DNA of 64,000 nucleotides, taken from Cytospora piceicola. Its lineage: Eukaryota; Ascomycota; Sordariomycetes; Diaporthales; Cytosporaceae. Shown one piece after another: positions 53,808 through 64,000 of this stretch (its first letter is position 1; every line of letters begins with the position of its first letter). The translations under genes and the position numbers were made by a program. The notes under the pieces were generated by a model. That model ran no database searches and had not been told where the DNA came from. It was given only the letters and a program-made list of their open reading frames with translations. The stretch lies in the NCBI GenBank assembly GCA_023375675.1, contig JALQBC010000039.1:124001-188000 (forward strand), read 5' to 3'.

Positions 53808-56798
53808 ATGGACCCCGACCGGGAACCCAAGAGGCGAAGGCTGAACTTCAACCCCCTACGGTCCGACGACCGCTGGGGCGACGTGCCTATCCGGAAGAAT
53901 GGCCCTCCCAGCGGGCGCTTCGCATCTGGACGGTCAACGCCGCGAGGAAATCACCATGCCTCGACCCCAGAGCCGCCCCGGAATGACGATGAGGGGTTCG
54001 ACCCGCAAGCCCAAGACACAGCCCTCGACCGGGATTGGTACGCCGGCGATGAACTCGGGCACACTTTTGGGGACGAGTCGCACAACCCGTTCGGAACATA
54101 TGACCAGAACTGGGCCGAGTCGCAAGAAGCCGAGCGCGCCATGGTCGAGAAGAGGGTGGGCCGCTTCGACCGGCAGAGCGCACGGCAGGCCCAGAAGCAA
54201 AAGGATATCGACGCATGGGAAACCAACCGGATGCTGTCGTCCGGTGTAGCGCAAAGACGCAACCAAGAGTTCGAAGATGATGAGGACTCTATGCGAGTGC
54301 ATCTGTTGGTGCATGACCTACGCCCTCCATTCCTGGATGGGAGGACTATCTTCACGAAGCAGTTAGATCCCGTGCCTGCGGTGAGGGACTATCAGAGTGA
54401 TATGGCCGTATTCTCCCGGAAAGGCAGTCGGGTCGTTAAGGAGCGGAGAACACAGAGGGAGAGGCAGAAACAGGCGCAGGAAGCAACAAACATTGCGGGA
54501 ACGACACTAGGAAATGTAATGGGCGTGAAGAATGAGGACGATACGGATAGTGCGCTGCCGATGCCAAAACAGGATGATAACGATAAGGCTCCTGAAGAAC
54601 CGCAGTCGAACAAGTTCAGTCAGGTGATGAAGAAGAACGACGGCGCGAGTGACTTCAGCCAGAGCAAGACGCTAAGAGAACAGCGCGAATTTCTCCCAGC
54701 ATTTGCCGTGCGCGAAGATCTGCTGCGGGTCATCAGGGACAACCAGGTGGTTATCGTCGTCGGTGAGACAGGCTCTGGCAAAACGACGCAGCTCACCCAA
54801 TTTCTCTACGAAGATGGATACGGCAACAGGGGCATGATCGGATGTACGCAGCCCAGGCGAGTGGCTGCTATGAGTGTTGCGAAACGTGTCAGCGAGGAGA
54901 TGGAATGCAAGCTTGGGGGCACTGTGGGGTATGCGATTCGTTTCGAGGATTGCACGAGCAAGGAGACAGTCATCAAGTATATGACTGACGGTGTCCTGCT
55001 GCGAGAGTCATTAAACGAGTCCGACCTGGATCGCTACTCGTGCGTTATCATGGACGAGGCTCACGAGAGAGCACTGAACACCGACGTTTTGATGGGTCTC
55101 TTCAAGAAGATTCTGCAAAGACGACGAGACATCAAGCTCATCGTCACATCGGCGACGATGAACTCGAAGCGGTTTTCCGACTTCTTCGGAGGTGCTCCGG
55201 AGTTCTTCATTCCCGGCCGGACCTTCCCAGTCGATGTGATGTTTCATCGGTCACCCGTCGAAGACTACGTCGACCAGGCTGTCCAGCAAGTGCTGTCGAT
55301 CCATGTGGCTCAGGGGCAAGGAGATATCCTCGTCTTCATGACTGGCCAGGAGGATATCGAGGCTACCTGCGAGCTCATTCAGGAGCGGCTCAATGCTCTC
55401 AACGACCCGCCGAAGCTTAGCATCTTGCCGATCTACAGTCAAATGCCCGCAGATCTACAAGCCAAGATTTTCGACCGAGCTGCGCCTGGAGTCCGCAAGT
55501 GCATCGTGGCAACGAATATCGCAGAAACCAGTTTGACTGTTGACGGTATCATGTACGTGGTGGACGCCGGATATTCAAAACTCAAGGTCTACAACCCCAG
55601 AATGGGTATGGACACCCTACAAATCACGCCTATCTCCCAGGCAAACTCCGGCCAGCGCTCCGGTCGCGCAGGACGAACCGGGCCGGGCAAAGCCTACCGG
55701 CTCTACACGGAGAAGGCTTATAATGATGAGCTGTACATCCAGACCATCCCCGAGATCCAACGGACAAACCTGGCCAACACAGTCCTGCTCATCAAGTCCC
55801 TGGGCGTTAAGGACCTCCTCGACTTCGACTTCATGGATCCCCCGCCCCAGGAGACCATCACAACTTCGCTCTTTGACCTCTGGGCATTGGGGGCGTTGGA
55901 CAATGTCGGCGAGCTGACCGATTTGGGCTCTAAGATGAACGCGTTCCCGATGGACCCAAGTCTGGCCAAGTTGCTAATCATGTCAGAGGAGTACGGCTGC
56001 AGTGAGGAGATGGTGACCATCGTGTCGATGCTGAGTGTTCCGAACGTCTTCTTCCGACCCAAGGAAAGACAGGAGGAGTCTGACGCCGCGAGAGAAAAGT
56101 TCTTCGTGCCCGAATCGGACCATTTGACTTACCTGCACGTGTACAGCCAGTGGAAAGCCAACGGGTACAGCGACAGGTGGTGCACGCAACACTTCTTGCA
56201 CTCCAAGTCCCTGCGGAGGGCGAAGGAGGTGCGCGACCAGCTGCTGGACATCATGCGCAACCAGAAGATGGAGATGGTGTCGTGCGGGACGGACTGGGAC
56301 GTCATCCGGAAGTGCATCTGCAGCGGGTACTACCACCAGGCGGCCAAGGTGAAGGGCATCGGCGAGTACATCAACCTGCGGACGTCGGTGACGGTGCAGC
56401 TGCACCCGACCAGCGCGCTGTACGGGCTGGGGTTCCTGCCGGATTACGTCATCTACCACGAGCTGATCCTCACGAGCAAGGAGTACATGTCGACTGTGAC
56501 GAGCGTGGACCCGCGCTGGCTGGCCGAGCTGGGCGGCGTGTTCTACTCGGTCAAGGAGAAGGGCTACTCGGCCCGGGACAAGAAGGTCATCGAGACCGAG
56601 TTCAACAGGAAGATGGAGATCGAGGCCAAGATGGCCGAGGACAAGAAGAGGCAGGAGGAGCGGCTGGCCGAGGAGGAGAGGCCCAAGGACAGCGGGAAGG
56701 CCAACGGCGCCGGGGCGGCGAAGAAGAAGATCGTGACGACCGGGGCGGTCAAGAAGCCGGCTGTTAAAAGACGAGGCGGCGGGATGTCGTTCAGGTGA
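53808..56798 (+). CDS. PRP16: DEAH-box spliceosomal ATPase Prp16 (DHX38)
   Basis: Prp16 uses ATP to remodel the spliceosome after branching, releasing step-one factors so that exon ligation can occur in the nucleus. A single exon of 996 residues, shorter at the N-terminus than some orthologues but complete. The ~290-residue N-terminal region contains the conserved [11 protein letters not shown] segment that separates Prp16 from Prp2, Prp22 and Prp43. Helicase motifs: I GETGSGKT (319-326), Ia [14 protein letters not shown] (416-419), [33 protein letters not shown] (from 616). The winged-helix, ratchet and OB-fold regions follow, ending in a basic tail. The absence of introns in a splicing factor of this size is notable but not unusual in fungi. 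Confidence 0.95.
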   Translation: MDPDREPKRRRLNFNPLRSDDRWGDVPIRKNGPPSGRFASGRSTPRGNHHASTPEPPRNDDEGFDPQAQDTALDRDWYAGDELGHTFGDESHNPFGTYDQNWAESQEAERAMVEKRVGRFDRQSARQAQKQKDIDAWETNRMLSSGVAQRRNQEFEDDEDSMRVHLLVHDLRPPFLDGRTIFTKQLDPVPAVRDYQSDMAVFSRKGSRVVKERRTQRERQKQAQEATNIAGTTLGNVMGVKNEDDTDSALPMPKQDDNDKAPEEPQSNKFSQVMKKNDGASDFSQSKTLREQREFLPAFAVREDLLRVIRDNQVVIVVGETGSGKTTQLTQFLYEDGYGNRGMIGCTQPRRVAAMSVAKRVSEEMECKLGGTVGYAIRFEDCTSKETVIKYMTDGVLLRESLNESDLDRYSCVIMDEAHERALNTDVLMGLFKKILQRRRDIKLIVTSATMNSKRFSDFFGGAPEFFIPGRTFPVDVMFHRSPVEDYVDQAVQQVLSIHVAQGQGDILVFMTGQEDIEATCELIQERLNALNDPPKLSILPIYSQMPADLQAKIFDRAAPGVRKCIVATNIAETSLTVDGIMYVVDAGYSKLKVYNPRMGMDTLQITPISQANSGQRSGRAGRTGPGKAYRLYTEKAYNDELYIQTIPEIQRTNLANTVLLIKSLGVKDLLDFDFMDPPPQETITTSLFDLWALGALDNVGELTDLGSKMNAFPMDPSLAKLLIMSEEYGCSEEMVTIVSMLSVPNVFFRPKERQEESDAAREKFFVPESDHLTYLHVYSQWKANGYSDRWCTQHFLHSKSLRRAKEVRDQLLDIMRNQKMEMVSCGTDWDVIRKCICSGYYHQAAKVKGIGEYINLRTSVTVQLHPTSALYGLGFLPDYVIYHELILTSKEYMSTVTSVDPRWLAELGGVFYSVKEKGYSARDKKVIETEFNRKMEIEAKMAEDKKRQEERLAEEERPKDSGKANGAGAAKKKIVTTGAVKKPAVKRRGGGMSFR

Positions 56799-59597
56799 CT
56801 ATACGGGAGAGGAAGACATCTTGTTGCCCGGGTAGAGTAGCTACTGGACGAGCGGGTTGTGGACCATGCTCGTAGGTATTGGGACAAACGAATCTAGTAC
56901 CTAATAATCAAGAGGTGCTTGCCCTAACAGCAGTTTTTGTTGCAAACAGATTGAATGAGTAGCTGTAGCAATCTTGCTAGCAAATGGCGGTCCTCAGGAG
57001 TGGCGATGGCTGACTGTCAAGACCCTAGCCACGGTAAGAATGCTCTTAGATATTTGCTCTCATCTATGTAACCACCGAGTACCCTTGAGGCCCATTGCCT
57101 ATCGTTTACGACTTGATACTTACCAGCCGACCGCCGAACGCATGTCGAGATCTCACCGCCTGATAGAACATATATATCTACCAAGAGTCAACAACGAAAC
57201 CTCGCCATGGAACCCTTGGCCCTCGAGACTCGACGGAAACGCGGGTGGGTATGCCCGAGTAGACCCTGGTATGTGTGTCTACTTGCAAGCCTCGAAGCAC
57301 CGGTAAATATGATACAGCGTCCAATCTGTACAGTCAAATGCAGGTCGATGGGTTCAAGTCTCGTGTGACCATACACATGAGAGGCAAACACAAGGATAGG
57401 ACGTCAAGCCCTCCTGCGCAGAGCGTGTCGAATGGCGATGTCTTGCACCGTGTGACCTAGATGATGAGAGATGTTTGGCTGCTTGGGCGTAACCGCCGAT
57501 CGTTTATGCCGTGTCAGGTAAAACCAATGCTGAGGCGTCGCCCGTTCTGTCCTCTCCGCATCTCACTATTGCCTTTTGTTATCTTCGGGCCCCTTCCGGA
57601 GGCCACGGCAGTTACTCGATTGAGTAGTACAAGTGCAACGACCTCCGGATTGCCGTATCTATCCATAGATGATTGACCATCGCTTGGAAGGTGTGAAATA
57701 AGGAATCGGGCTGTGAGCCATCCTATATACCTGCCTAGGTAGGTACTCTGTGGCCGTACTGCGACCTGCGGGCGCGGGCCACCATGGGGGACTGCACGTA
57801 AGTGGTTGTGACCGTCTGACCCGCCTGACGCTGCCACCGTGAATCTCGCACGCAGTGACGGTCTCCCATGATCGTCGATACCGAGGTCCGAGCCTCTGGT
57901 CTGGCACAGACTCTTTGTTGATCTGTCGGTCCCACAAAGGAGCTCCGAAGTGGCTTCTCAACGCGGAGATGGTCAACGATGAAAAACAGCTTGAAAAATG
58001 AATGGACTTGCTCGGCTGACTCTGCTGAAACAGCGAACAGTGGCACTTCAATCCGAATCTCTGATCGGTTCCCCGGTTCTGGACTCAGGAGTTTGGTTGG
58101 CTGTGGAGCGGTTCTGGAACAGGCTTCCAATGGGAGAAAAATACAGCCGACCCTGCCGCTGGCCGTTTCATATGCAGGAACAAGGTGGACGGCTAGGCGA
58201 GAAGAGGTGACACTGAGGGTGTGGATCAACCCCGTCGGGACAGCCCCCTGCCAGCTGCTGCAACGACAGGGCGGGCGAATGAATGAGTTCACCAGAACTT
58301 TTGTCTGATCTGCCAGTCTGCCTGCGCTGCCTGTTGCCGACCCCCCGCGGACCGAATCCTGGAGACATCGCTTCATGCTCATCACTCGCCTCAGGGGCAG
58401 ATCAGTTGTTCGCATTGACACCAGCTCCATCTCGGGTGGTATTTTTGGGCATATTTACCCTAGGCATACACACCCAGGCACAACCGTCCAGGGAAAAGCA
58501 CCCCAATCGTTAGTATATATTGGTTGCGTGGGTCGTCTTCGTTGGACAAGGTAGCCACCTGGCGATGCAAGATGCAAATGCATACATACCCAGGTAGCTA
58601 GTGTATATGTGTACATGCATAGGTTACCTGCCTACTAGGGATATGTGTGCTGTCGTCATCTGCGAGACCGGTGGCCGCAGCAAGCTGCATGTGTAATGGT
58701 CACGATCGTGGTCATGGTGGTGACGGCCTTGAAAGGCTTGACGTCGACAGCGTGGGGCAAAAAGGGGGAAACCGAGGGAAAAAGAAAAAGTACCTAGCCA
58801 CTAGGTACTCTTATGGCCGAGTACAGACAGGCCGGTACTTCCAAACTAGGTATTCTCCTGTGCTGTGCAAGTATGGGATTGAGTGTGCATGGGATAGAGT
58901 GCTGAGGGCGTGACATGCCTCCTCGATCCTGCATCGTCCGTCCCTGTTCAGGTGCCCCAATGAGATTAGTAGGAAACTGGTCCCCGGCCAATCAAAGCTG
59001 CTGCTGTGCACAAGCCAGGAACAGGGATGCGCTGTGTGTAAGGTAAGCTCTAGGCCAGTAAACCACTGAACCAAGGAACCAATGAGGCAGTAATAAACCT
59101 GAACTTGAGCTTGAGTGGTCGAATGAAACCGTAACAGACGCACCATTCCATCCGGAAAAGGCACCAAAACGGAACATGGTAACGAACGGCAGACAAAGGT
59201 GGAATGGATGTGCCTGCATGGAAGCATGGCAGTCTAAAAACAACCTTGGAAGCCTCTGATTCTTCAAGATGACTGTTGAAAACCTTGCGAACAAAGAAAA
59301 GAGTCGGACCGTTCTGTTAGGCTTTTTCTCCCAATGGACCGTTCCAACCGTGCTAACCGTTTCGACCGTCCGATCTGGGTCTGGGTCTGGTTCTGGACTT
59401 GTCCAATCATCCACCCATTTCGATCGAGGACAAGGATAGGCCAGGATGCCCGTCATTCAGATGCACCAATTGACGATGGCCGGTACCCCTGATTTATGTT
59501 TTAGTGACTTCCTGTCTCGTCTGATCCCATGCACACCAGCGTGTAGAATGTACCGCCCGCCAAGATTTTCTCCCAGGCACTCCTGGCACCTTTTGTC

Positions 59598-59634
59598 GAT
59601 GGGATGGGATGGGATGGGACGGGACAGGACAGGG
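59598..59634. repeat. GATGG / GACGG minisatellite
   Basis: About seven 5-base units GATGG turning into GACGG and GACAG. Confidence 0.85.
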
Positions 59635-59902
59635 GAATAGGACGGGTGGGCTACCGTAGCGGGCGCCATACTGTACGCGAGGCAGCTTCGAATCCACTGC
59701 TTCTCCGGCTCCCACTTCCATTTGACTTTTATTACTTGCGCGCGTCCACCCCTCTCCCCCAGAAGTCGTTCTCGACCTTCTTCTTTTCGAGGCTTCCAAG
59801 CTGTTTAATTATTTACTTCATCTTCACCATCTTCACCAAACAACTCATCTGGCCAGTCCCTCCTTTTTGACCATCAGCTCCTTCCACGGTTCCTGCAGTA
59901 CG

Positions 59903-59925
59903 GCACATACACACACACACACACG
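59903..59925. repeat. CA microsatellite
   Basis: About eight uninterrupted AC units after a CATAC start. Confidence 0.85.
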
Positions 59926-61161
59926 GCTATCCTCCATTCTTTCCACCTACAGAAGTACCATTATCGCGGGATTCGAGACCGGATTTTTGTAGGAAATAAA
60001 GAGGATCCAACAACTTTCTTTAAATCAAAGACTACATTTGACTTGCAGTCCATACCCGAAAATACCCATACATTCCTTCCATCCTAACAACTACGGCCCT
60101 GGACCTGGTCGCTTCCCCAAACAAAAGAAAGACGAAGAGCAGAAACCGACAGACAGGTATTCTCGCCGAAGTGTTAGAAGGGCCCTTGAGAAGCCAAGTC
60201 AAAGCGACGTCAAAAGTGAAAGGAAGGGAAGCTTTAGTCTGCAGAAACAGCAGTTTGACATTTAAGCTCGGGCTTCACAAAACCCAAGCACCTCACATCT
60301 AACCTTTGGGACCAACTTTGGACTCATTCTGAAACCCACTACGCACTCACTTCGGAGAGACACTTTTTCTATCTTCCATACCGGACTGGATCCAGACTAG
60401 AGAGCACCACTTTCGTCCCGCCGAAACCACTTTCCACTTACGGAACAGTCTTGCAGCTCTACCTCGTGGCAAGCCCCGACTTCGACTTCGATTTCACTTA
60501 AACTTCCGATTCTTCTTTCCATTCCTTCCTTTGGCACGGAAAGCTTAGTCGCCGATCGCCACCTTATTTTCGACAAAACCACCATCTCCAACTTGTGACC
60601 CGAAAGCCCGTGCAAGACACGCTTCGACTGTTCACATTTCAGTTATCCCACGATCTCACGAGCCCAAAACAAGCAGGCATTTGACCGAATCTCTGAAGGT
60701 CATACCCACTACAGGCAGCCCGTTGAAGGTTGACTGGTCGTTCGTGTGTGGCACCTGCGGAGATCATCTGCAACTAAAATCGCGGCTTTTGGAGGACAGC
60801 ACTTGGGCAGCCGATCGGTTCACCGCAACGTCACACCCAATCATCTCGACTGCTGGATTCATTGCGACTCACTCTAACAGTCGCCGTACAACCCACTAAG
60901 TCACCATTTGTGCTGCTAGCTGGAGACTTTGACGGGGGCATTCAGTCAGGCGTCTCAGTCTGTATCCATCGTCAAGACACAGCACGTCACTCACTTCGTG
61001 TGGGTTAATTCACCGTCACCAGTCAAGCCTCTCACCCTTATCCCACCTCCGTGGGGTCAGAGCTTGGTCTGCAAATAAAGAAGTTCAAGCAACTTGAAAG
61101 TTCCTGAAGCTCCTCTCTTTCGATTTCACCATCTCGACTTCCGCACATCAAATCAGCAACA

Positions 61162-62154
61162 ATGTCTCTAGCTAGAGCGTTTACGACCCGCCGGGCCAAG
61201 GTCTTTGGCAATGGAGAGAAAGAGAACCCAGAGGGAGGTAGACCCAGCCGGAGTCTCAGCATCAAAGGATCAATCTCCGGTCCTATTCGTAGCAAGATCT
61301 CAGGACCGGTTGAGCTGATTCACACAACGAACATGCTCTCCTACAACGCCCCGGACATCCAAAAAGAGCCCAAGACTGCTGTCTCTACCTCATCGTTGTC
61401 AACAACCCGATCCGACGGAGACTCAGACCACCACCCAGGAGCGGCTTACTCGCCACCAACCAGCCCGGATTCACCTTTCCCACACGGAGACAAAGACGAC
61501 AACAAGCCTCTTGAAGGAGGGTCAAACCACCTTTCATGCTACTTCACCTTGCCTGGCCAAGCGCCCACAGCAGCACAACCACCTGTCCCGTCCATTCCGA
61601 AACGAGCGCCCTCGCACACAAAGAAGAACTATGAGCGCAAACCGTCAGTTTCGAGGCTATCGGAGTCGATGTCCCAAGAGCCCCTTGGTCACAGGCCTTC
61701 TGTCTCTAGACTTTCTGAGCAGTCCAGCCGAACCGTCTCCACCAAAGCCAGCTTCAGCTTCTCCCGCTCATCATCCACGTCGACCAACACTACGGCTAGC
61801 AGCCATCAGTCTATCGGCGCGCCTAAGACCTACTCCGCAGCCTCTCCGCCAGTTCCCCCTACCGCTTTGTTCACTTCCGGGTCTGCCCAGTACCAGAACG
61901 AGCCTGCCAGTGCCACCGAATCATTGCATCCATTCGGTCACGAGCTAGCGCAAGTTACGGAGCTGGCCGAGGAGTATGCCTCCACGGCGGCGGATAAGAC
62001 CCGCGCCATGCTCAACAAGGAGGAGCGGGAGCTGATCAACAACGGCCTGAAGAAGTTCGCCCCCGAGGACTACCTCGTTGAGATCCAGGGAATTTTCACG
62101 ACATTCTTCGGCGACGTGAAGCACGTCCGGAGTCCAGGCCCGCAATGGATCTGA
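61162..62154 (+). CDS. Low-complexity protein with a CRIB-like motif
   Basis: A single exon of 330 residues whose family name I do not know. Near residues 45-55 the sequence KISGPVELIHTTNMLSYNAPD resembles the CRIB motif (I-S-x-P-x2-4-F-x-H-x-x-H-V-G) that binds Cdc42 and Rac, but the final H-V-G is not kept, so GTPase binding is speculative. The middle (~70-260) is Ser/Pro/Thr-rich with two KPSVSRLSE/RPSVSRLSE direct repeats that look like phosphorylation sites. The last ~80 residues are ordered and acidic (ELAEEYASTAADKTRAMLNKEERELI ... GIFTTFFGDVKHVR) and probably helical. No membrane segment or signal peptide. The ATG at 61162 follows AATC AGCAACA, a normal fungal context. Confidence 0.75.
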   Translation: MSLARAFTTRRAKVFGNGEKENPEGGRPSRSLSIKGSISGPIRSKISGPVELIHTTNMLSYNAPDIQKEPKTAVSTSSLSTTRSDGDSDHHPGAAYSPPTSPDSPFPHGDKDDNKPLEGGSNHLSCYFTLPGQAPTAAQPPVPSIPKRAPSHTKKNYERKPSVSRLSESMSQEPLGHRPSVSRLSEQSSRTVSTKASFSFSRSSSTSTNTTASSHQSIGAPKTYSAASPPVPPTALFTSGSAQYQNEPASATESLHPFGHELAQVTELAEEYASTAADKTRAMLNKEERELINNGLKKFAPEDYLVEIQGIFTTFFGDVKHVRSPGPQWI

Positions 62155-63721
62155 GCGTCAGCTGGCGCTTGACGACAGGACTATGCTTAGTTCCTGTTAT
62201 GGTACTATGATGCAATCTTACTTTGCAATCATCTCACGCGAGACACGGCGATTACGGCTTTACAACAACTCGACTTTGGATTGGAGTTTTTTCTATACCC
62301 TAGGAGGAAGATGTTTGTTTATGGATTATTATTTTCCAGTTCCCTACTTCAGGATTCAAGGTCTGTGTTGGACATATTCAGGCTGGTGGACAGTGGACAG
62401 GTTTTGGGGTTTACTACATGAAGGGAAAAAAAGGCGTTGAATTCATTAAATGTTGGGTTTTATAACAATTTGTACTGATTCCCCGTGCCCATGGTGGCAA
62501 CAAGGAGCACACATTCTATTCTCCTAATCCTCCAACCATTCCTTTTGGAGATTTTCCTATTGTTACCTTTCGAGTTCTTCACCGGCTCATCATCATACCC
62601 TTTTACTATGTCTTCTCAGTTGATGGGGAACTGCGACAAGATGTTGGCAGTGATCGGGGGGTCGGGAGCACCTGCTGGGATAGCCCGTGGGACGAGCACT
62701 AGGTTGGACTCTGACGGAGGCATTTGTGGACTCGTCATTGACGAGATCCTGTAGGACGAAAGAAAGAAATAAAGACACTGATAAGCATATTACACACGTT
62801 GACGTATCCATTGGTTCTTCGAGTTGACTCTTAGACTGGACAGCGATACCTGTTGCTCAAAGCCAATCCGTTTTGGGGTGCTATGTACGTACAAGATCTG
62901 ATAAGCATTCATGATCTGCAGGGTGCTTGTAACGATACTGCTGATCCCCGACCACGGCATTGCGGCCGTGCTCTCTCGCTTTTCTAAACTGTCCGACTGT
63001 AAGTAAGTGTGCGGAGTCAGTCTGTCCCCAGGTTTCTGTGGCTTGAATTAGCTTCAGACCATAGCGAGCGGATTGTCTGGTTTCCCTCCTTGGCTATCCA
63101 CCCCATACATATCTAAACCAGACGATGGTGGCGGAAGATGATGCGGCAATTGATACTGCTGTGGTTAATGATTCGCAATAATTCGCAATACTAACACTAA
63201 TGCCTAAACAAATGCCCCCCCCCCCCCTCCATCCCTCGTCTTTTTGAGACAGGCATGACGGAGGCACTGGGAAGTTCTGGGGTGAGAAACACCACATGCC
63301 TGCACACCCTCAACATAAACCTTTACCTAGGTATGCATGTGGTGGGATTTGTTTCAAACAAGAAGCCCATGAAACTCCAAACATGAGGAGCCCTAGGTAT
63401 AACGTGCTCCGGATGTAACTCTGCCCACCAAACTCGGAACTCAGCATATCCCCCTTAGATTATGAAGTTTTCCATCTCCACTGGAGCCGTGACTAAATTG
63501 TTGCTATATGTCTTGTTTGTGGGGTATCTACTCAGCTTTTTGCAGACTGCGTCATCTCCAAGGATTTTCCCTCACTCCTCCGATAAGAGTTGAAGTCGCC
63601 GGGTGAAATTAAGGTTTTGAGTATAGCTCGGATGAGGCAATGCCTCGATTGACATGTGGGCAAGCGAGACAGCGAAGAACCTTGTGGCCAGCATATACGC
63701 AGTCAATCAAAGATATACAAT
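62155..63721. other. Intergenic region
   Basis: 3' region of the CRIB-like gene and spacer. Holds a 13-base C tract (63215-63227) and one TACCTAGGTA (63324-63333). No supported gene. Confidence 0.55.
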
Positions 63722-64000
63722 ATGCCCTCTTCAATCCTAGCAGATCAGGTGAGAGGCCAAGGCCAAGGCCACTGCAGAGAATGGCTGGGCACTAGAATGG
63801 GCCCAGCAACGATATGTTTCGAACCTGTTCTCAGTCAGGCCCTTCGACGGCTCGAGTCCTGAGAACCATCCCTTTCAGTGTCGAGCTGGAGAACGACGTG
63901 GTAAGCGCATCGTAAGCCTCCACTATCTGCGCCTGTGATATCCAACACCGCGACCAGGTTTTCTACCCTGATATCATGCAAGTCCAACACCGTCAACTCC
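63722..64000 (+). CDS. Possible 5' end of a spliced gene running off the window
   Basis: An ATG at 63722 gives MPSSILADQ and then a consensus donor (CAG|GTGAGA). A TTTCAG acceptor at ~63879 is followed by an open stretch, two GTAAGC donors (63901 and 63912) and a CGACCAG acceptor at ~63958. One joined reading stays open to the window end. The exons are too short to identify a product, and the model is tentative. Confidence 0.25.

Larger units (their letters stand above)
56799..61161. other. 4.4 kb region without a supported gene; long leader of the next gene
   Basis: No ORF with protein features. 58.5-58.9 kb is rich in TAGGTA and TACCT strings. A GATGG minisatellite (59.6 kb) and a CA repeat (59.9 kb) occur. 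From ~59.7 to 61.16 kb the sequence is CT- and CA-rich without long frames, like an unusually long transcribed leader ahead of the gene at 61162. Confidence 0.55.

Noticed and set aside
57340..57380. GGGTTCAAGTC, tRNA T-loop-like string
   Set aside because: No matching acceptor stem, D arm or anticodon arm around it.

Overview
This window is nuclear DNA of a filamentous ascomycete (Pezizomycotina, most likely Sordariomycetes). The evidence is short spliceosomal introns, mostly 50-110 bp, with GTRNGT donors and CTAAC or CTGAC branch points close to the acceptors. The gene content is also typical: a PTH11-like rhodopsin-domain membrane protein, a Zn2Cys6 regulator, a Mid2/WSC-type wall sensor, Shr3, Pwp1, Prp16 and a decayed tyrosinase. 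Exon structures below were built by hand from reading frame and splice signals.

Layout. 0-17 kb is a normal gene-bearing segment: the 3' end of a rhodopsin-domain protein, a GNAT acetyltransferase, the bifunctional purine enzyme ATIC (ADE17 type) divergent from the GINS subunit PSF1, a large SulP-STAS-cNMP transporter (Vsb1 type), a DUF202 membrane protein and an intronless sedoheptulose-bisphosphatase-like enzyme. 17.2-20.4 kb is TA-rich and gene-poor and holds a broken tyrosinase fragment with changes that resemble repeat-induced point mutation (RIP). 20.4-24.9 kb carries SHR3 convergent with a SAM-PH scaffold gene. 24.9-33.5 kb has no gene I can support, only repeats, including a long inverted repeat. 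33.5-43.3 kb has the Zn2Cys6 factor, the wall-sensor-like protein and the mitoribosomal protein mS42. 43.3-49.4 kb is again sparse, with a minisatellite, a doubtful small gene and a broken cysteine-rich relic. 49.4-56.8 kb is a compact block of RNA-processing genes (TLS1, PWP1, PRP16) plus acylphosphatase, arranged as divergent and convergent pairs. 56.8-64 kb holds one low-complexity gene with a CRIB-like motif behind a long leader, and possibly the 5' end of another gene.

I see no secondary-metabolite cluster, CRISPR array, intact transposon, tRNA or rRNA gene. The observations most worth a second look are the tyrosinase relic, the SBPase-like gene in a non-photosynthetic fungus, the recurring palindrome TACCTAGGTA, the inverted repeat near 31.3 kb, the TGCCAGCT minisatellite and the TGACT array between ADE17 and PSF1. 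I found no clearly new biological system.
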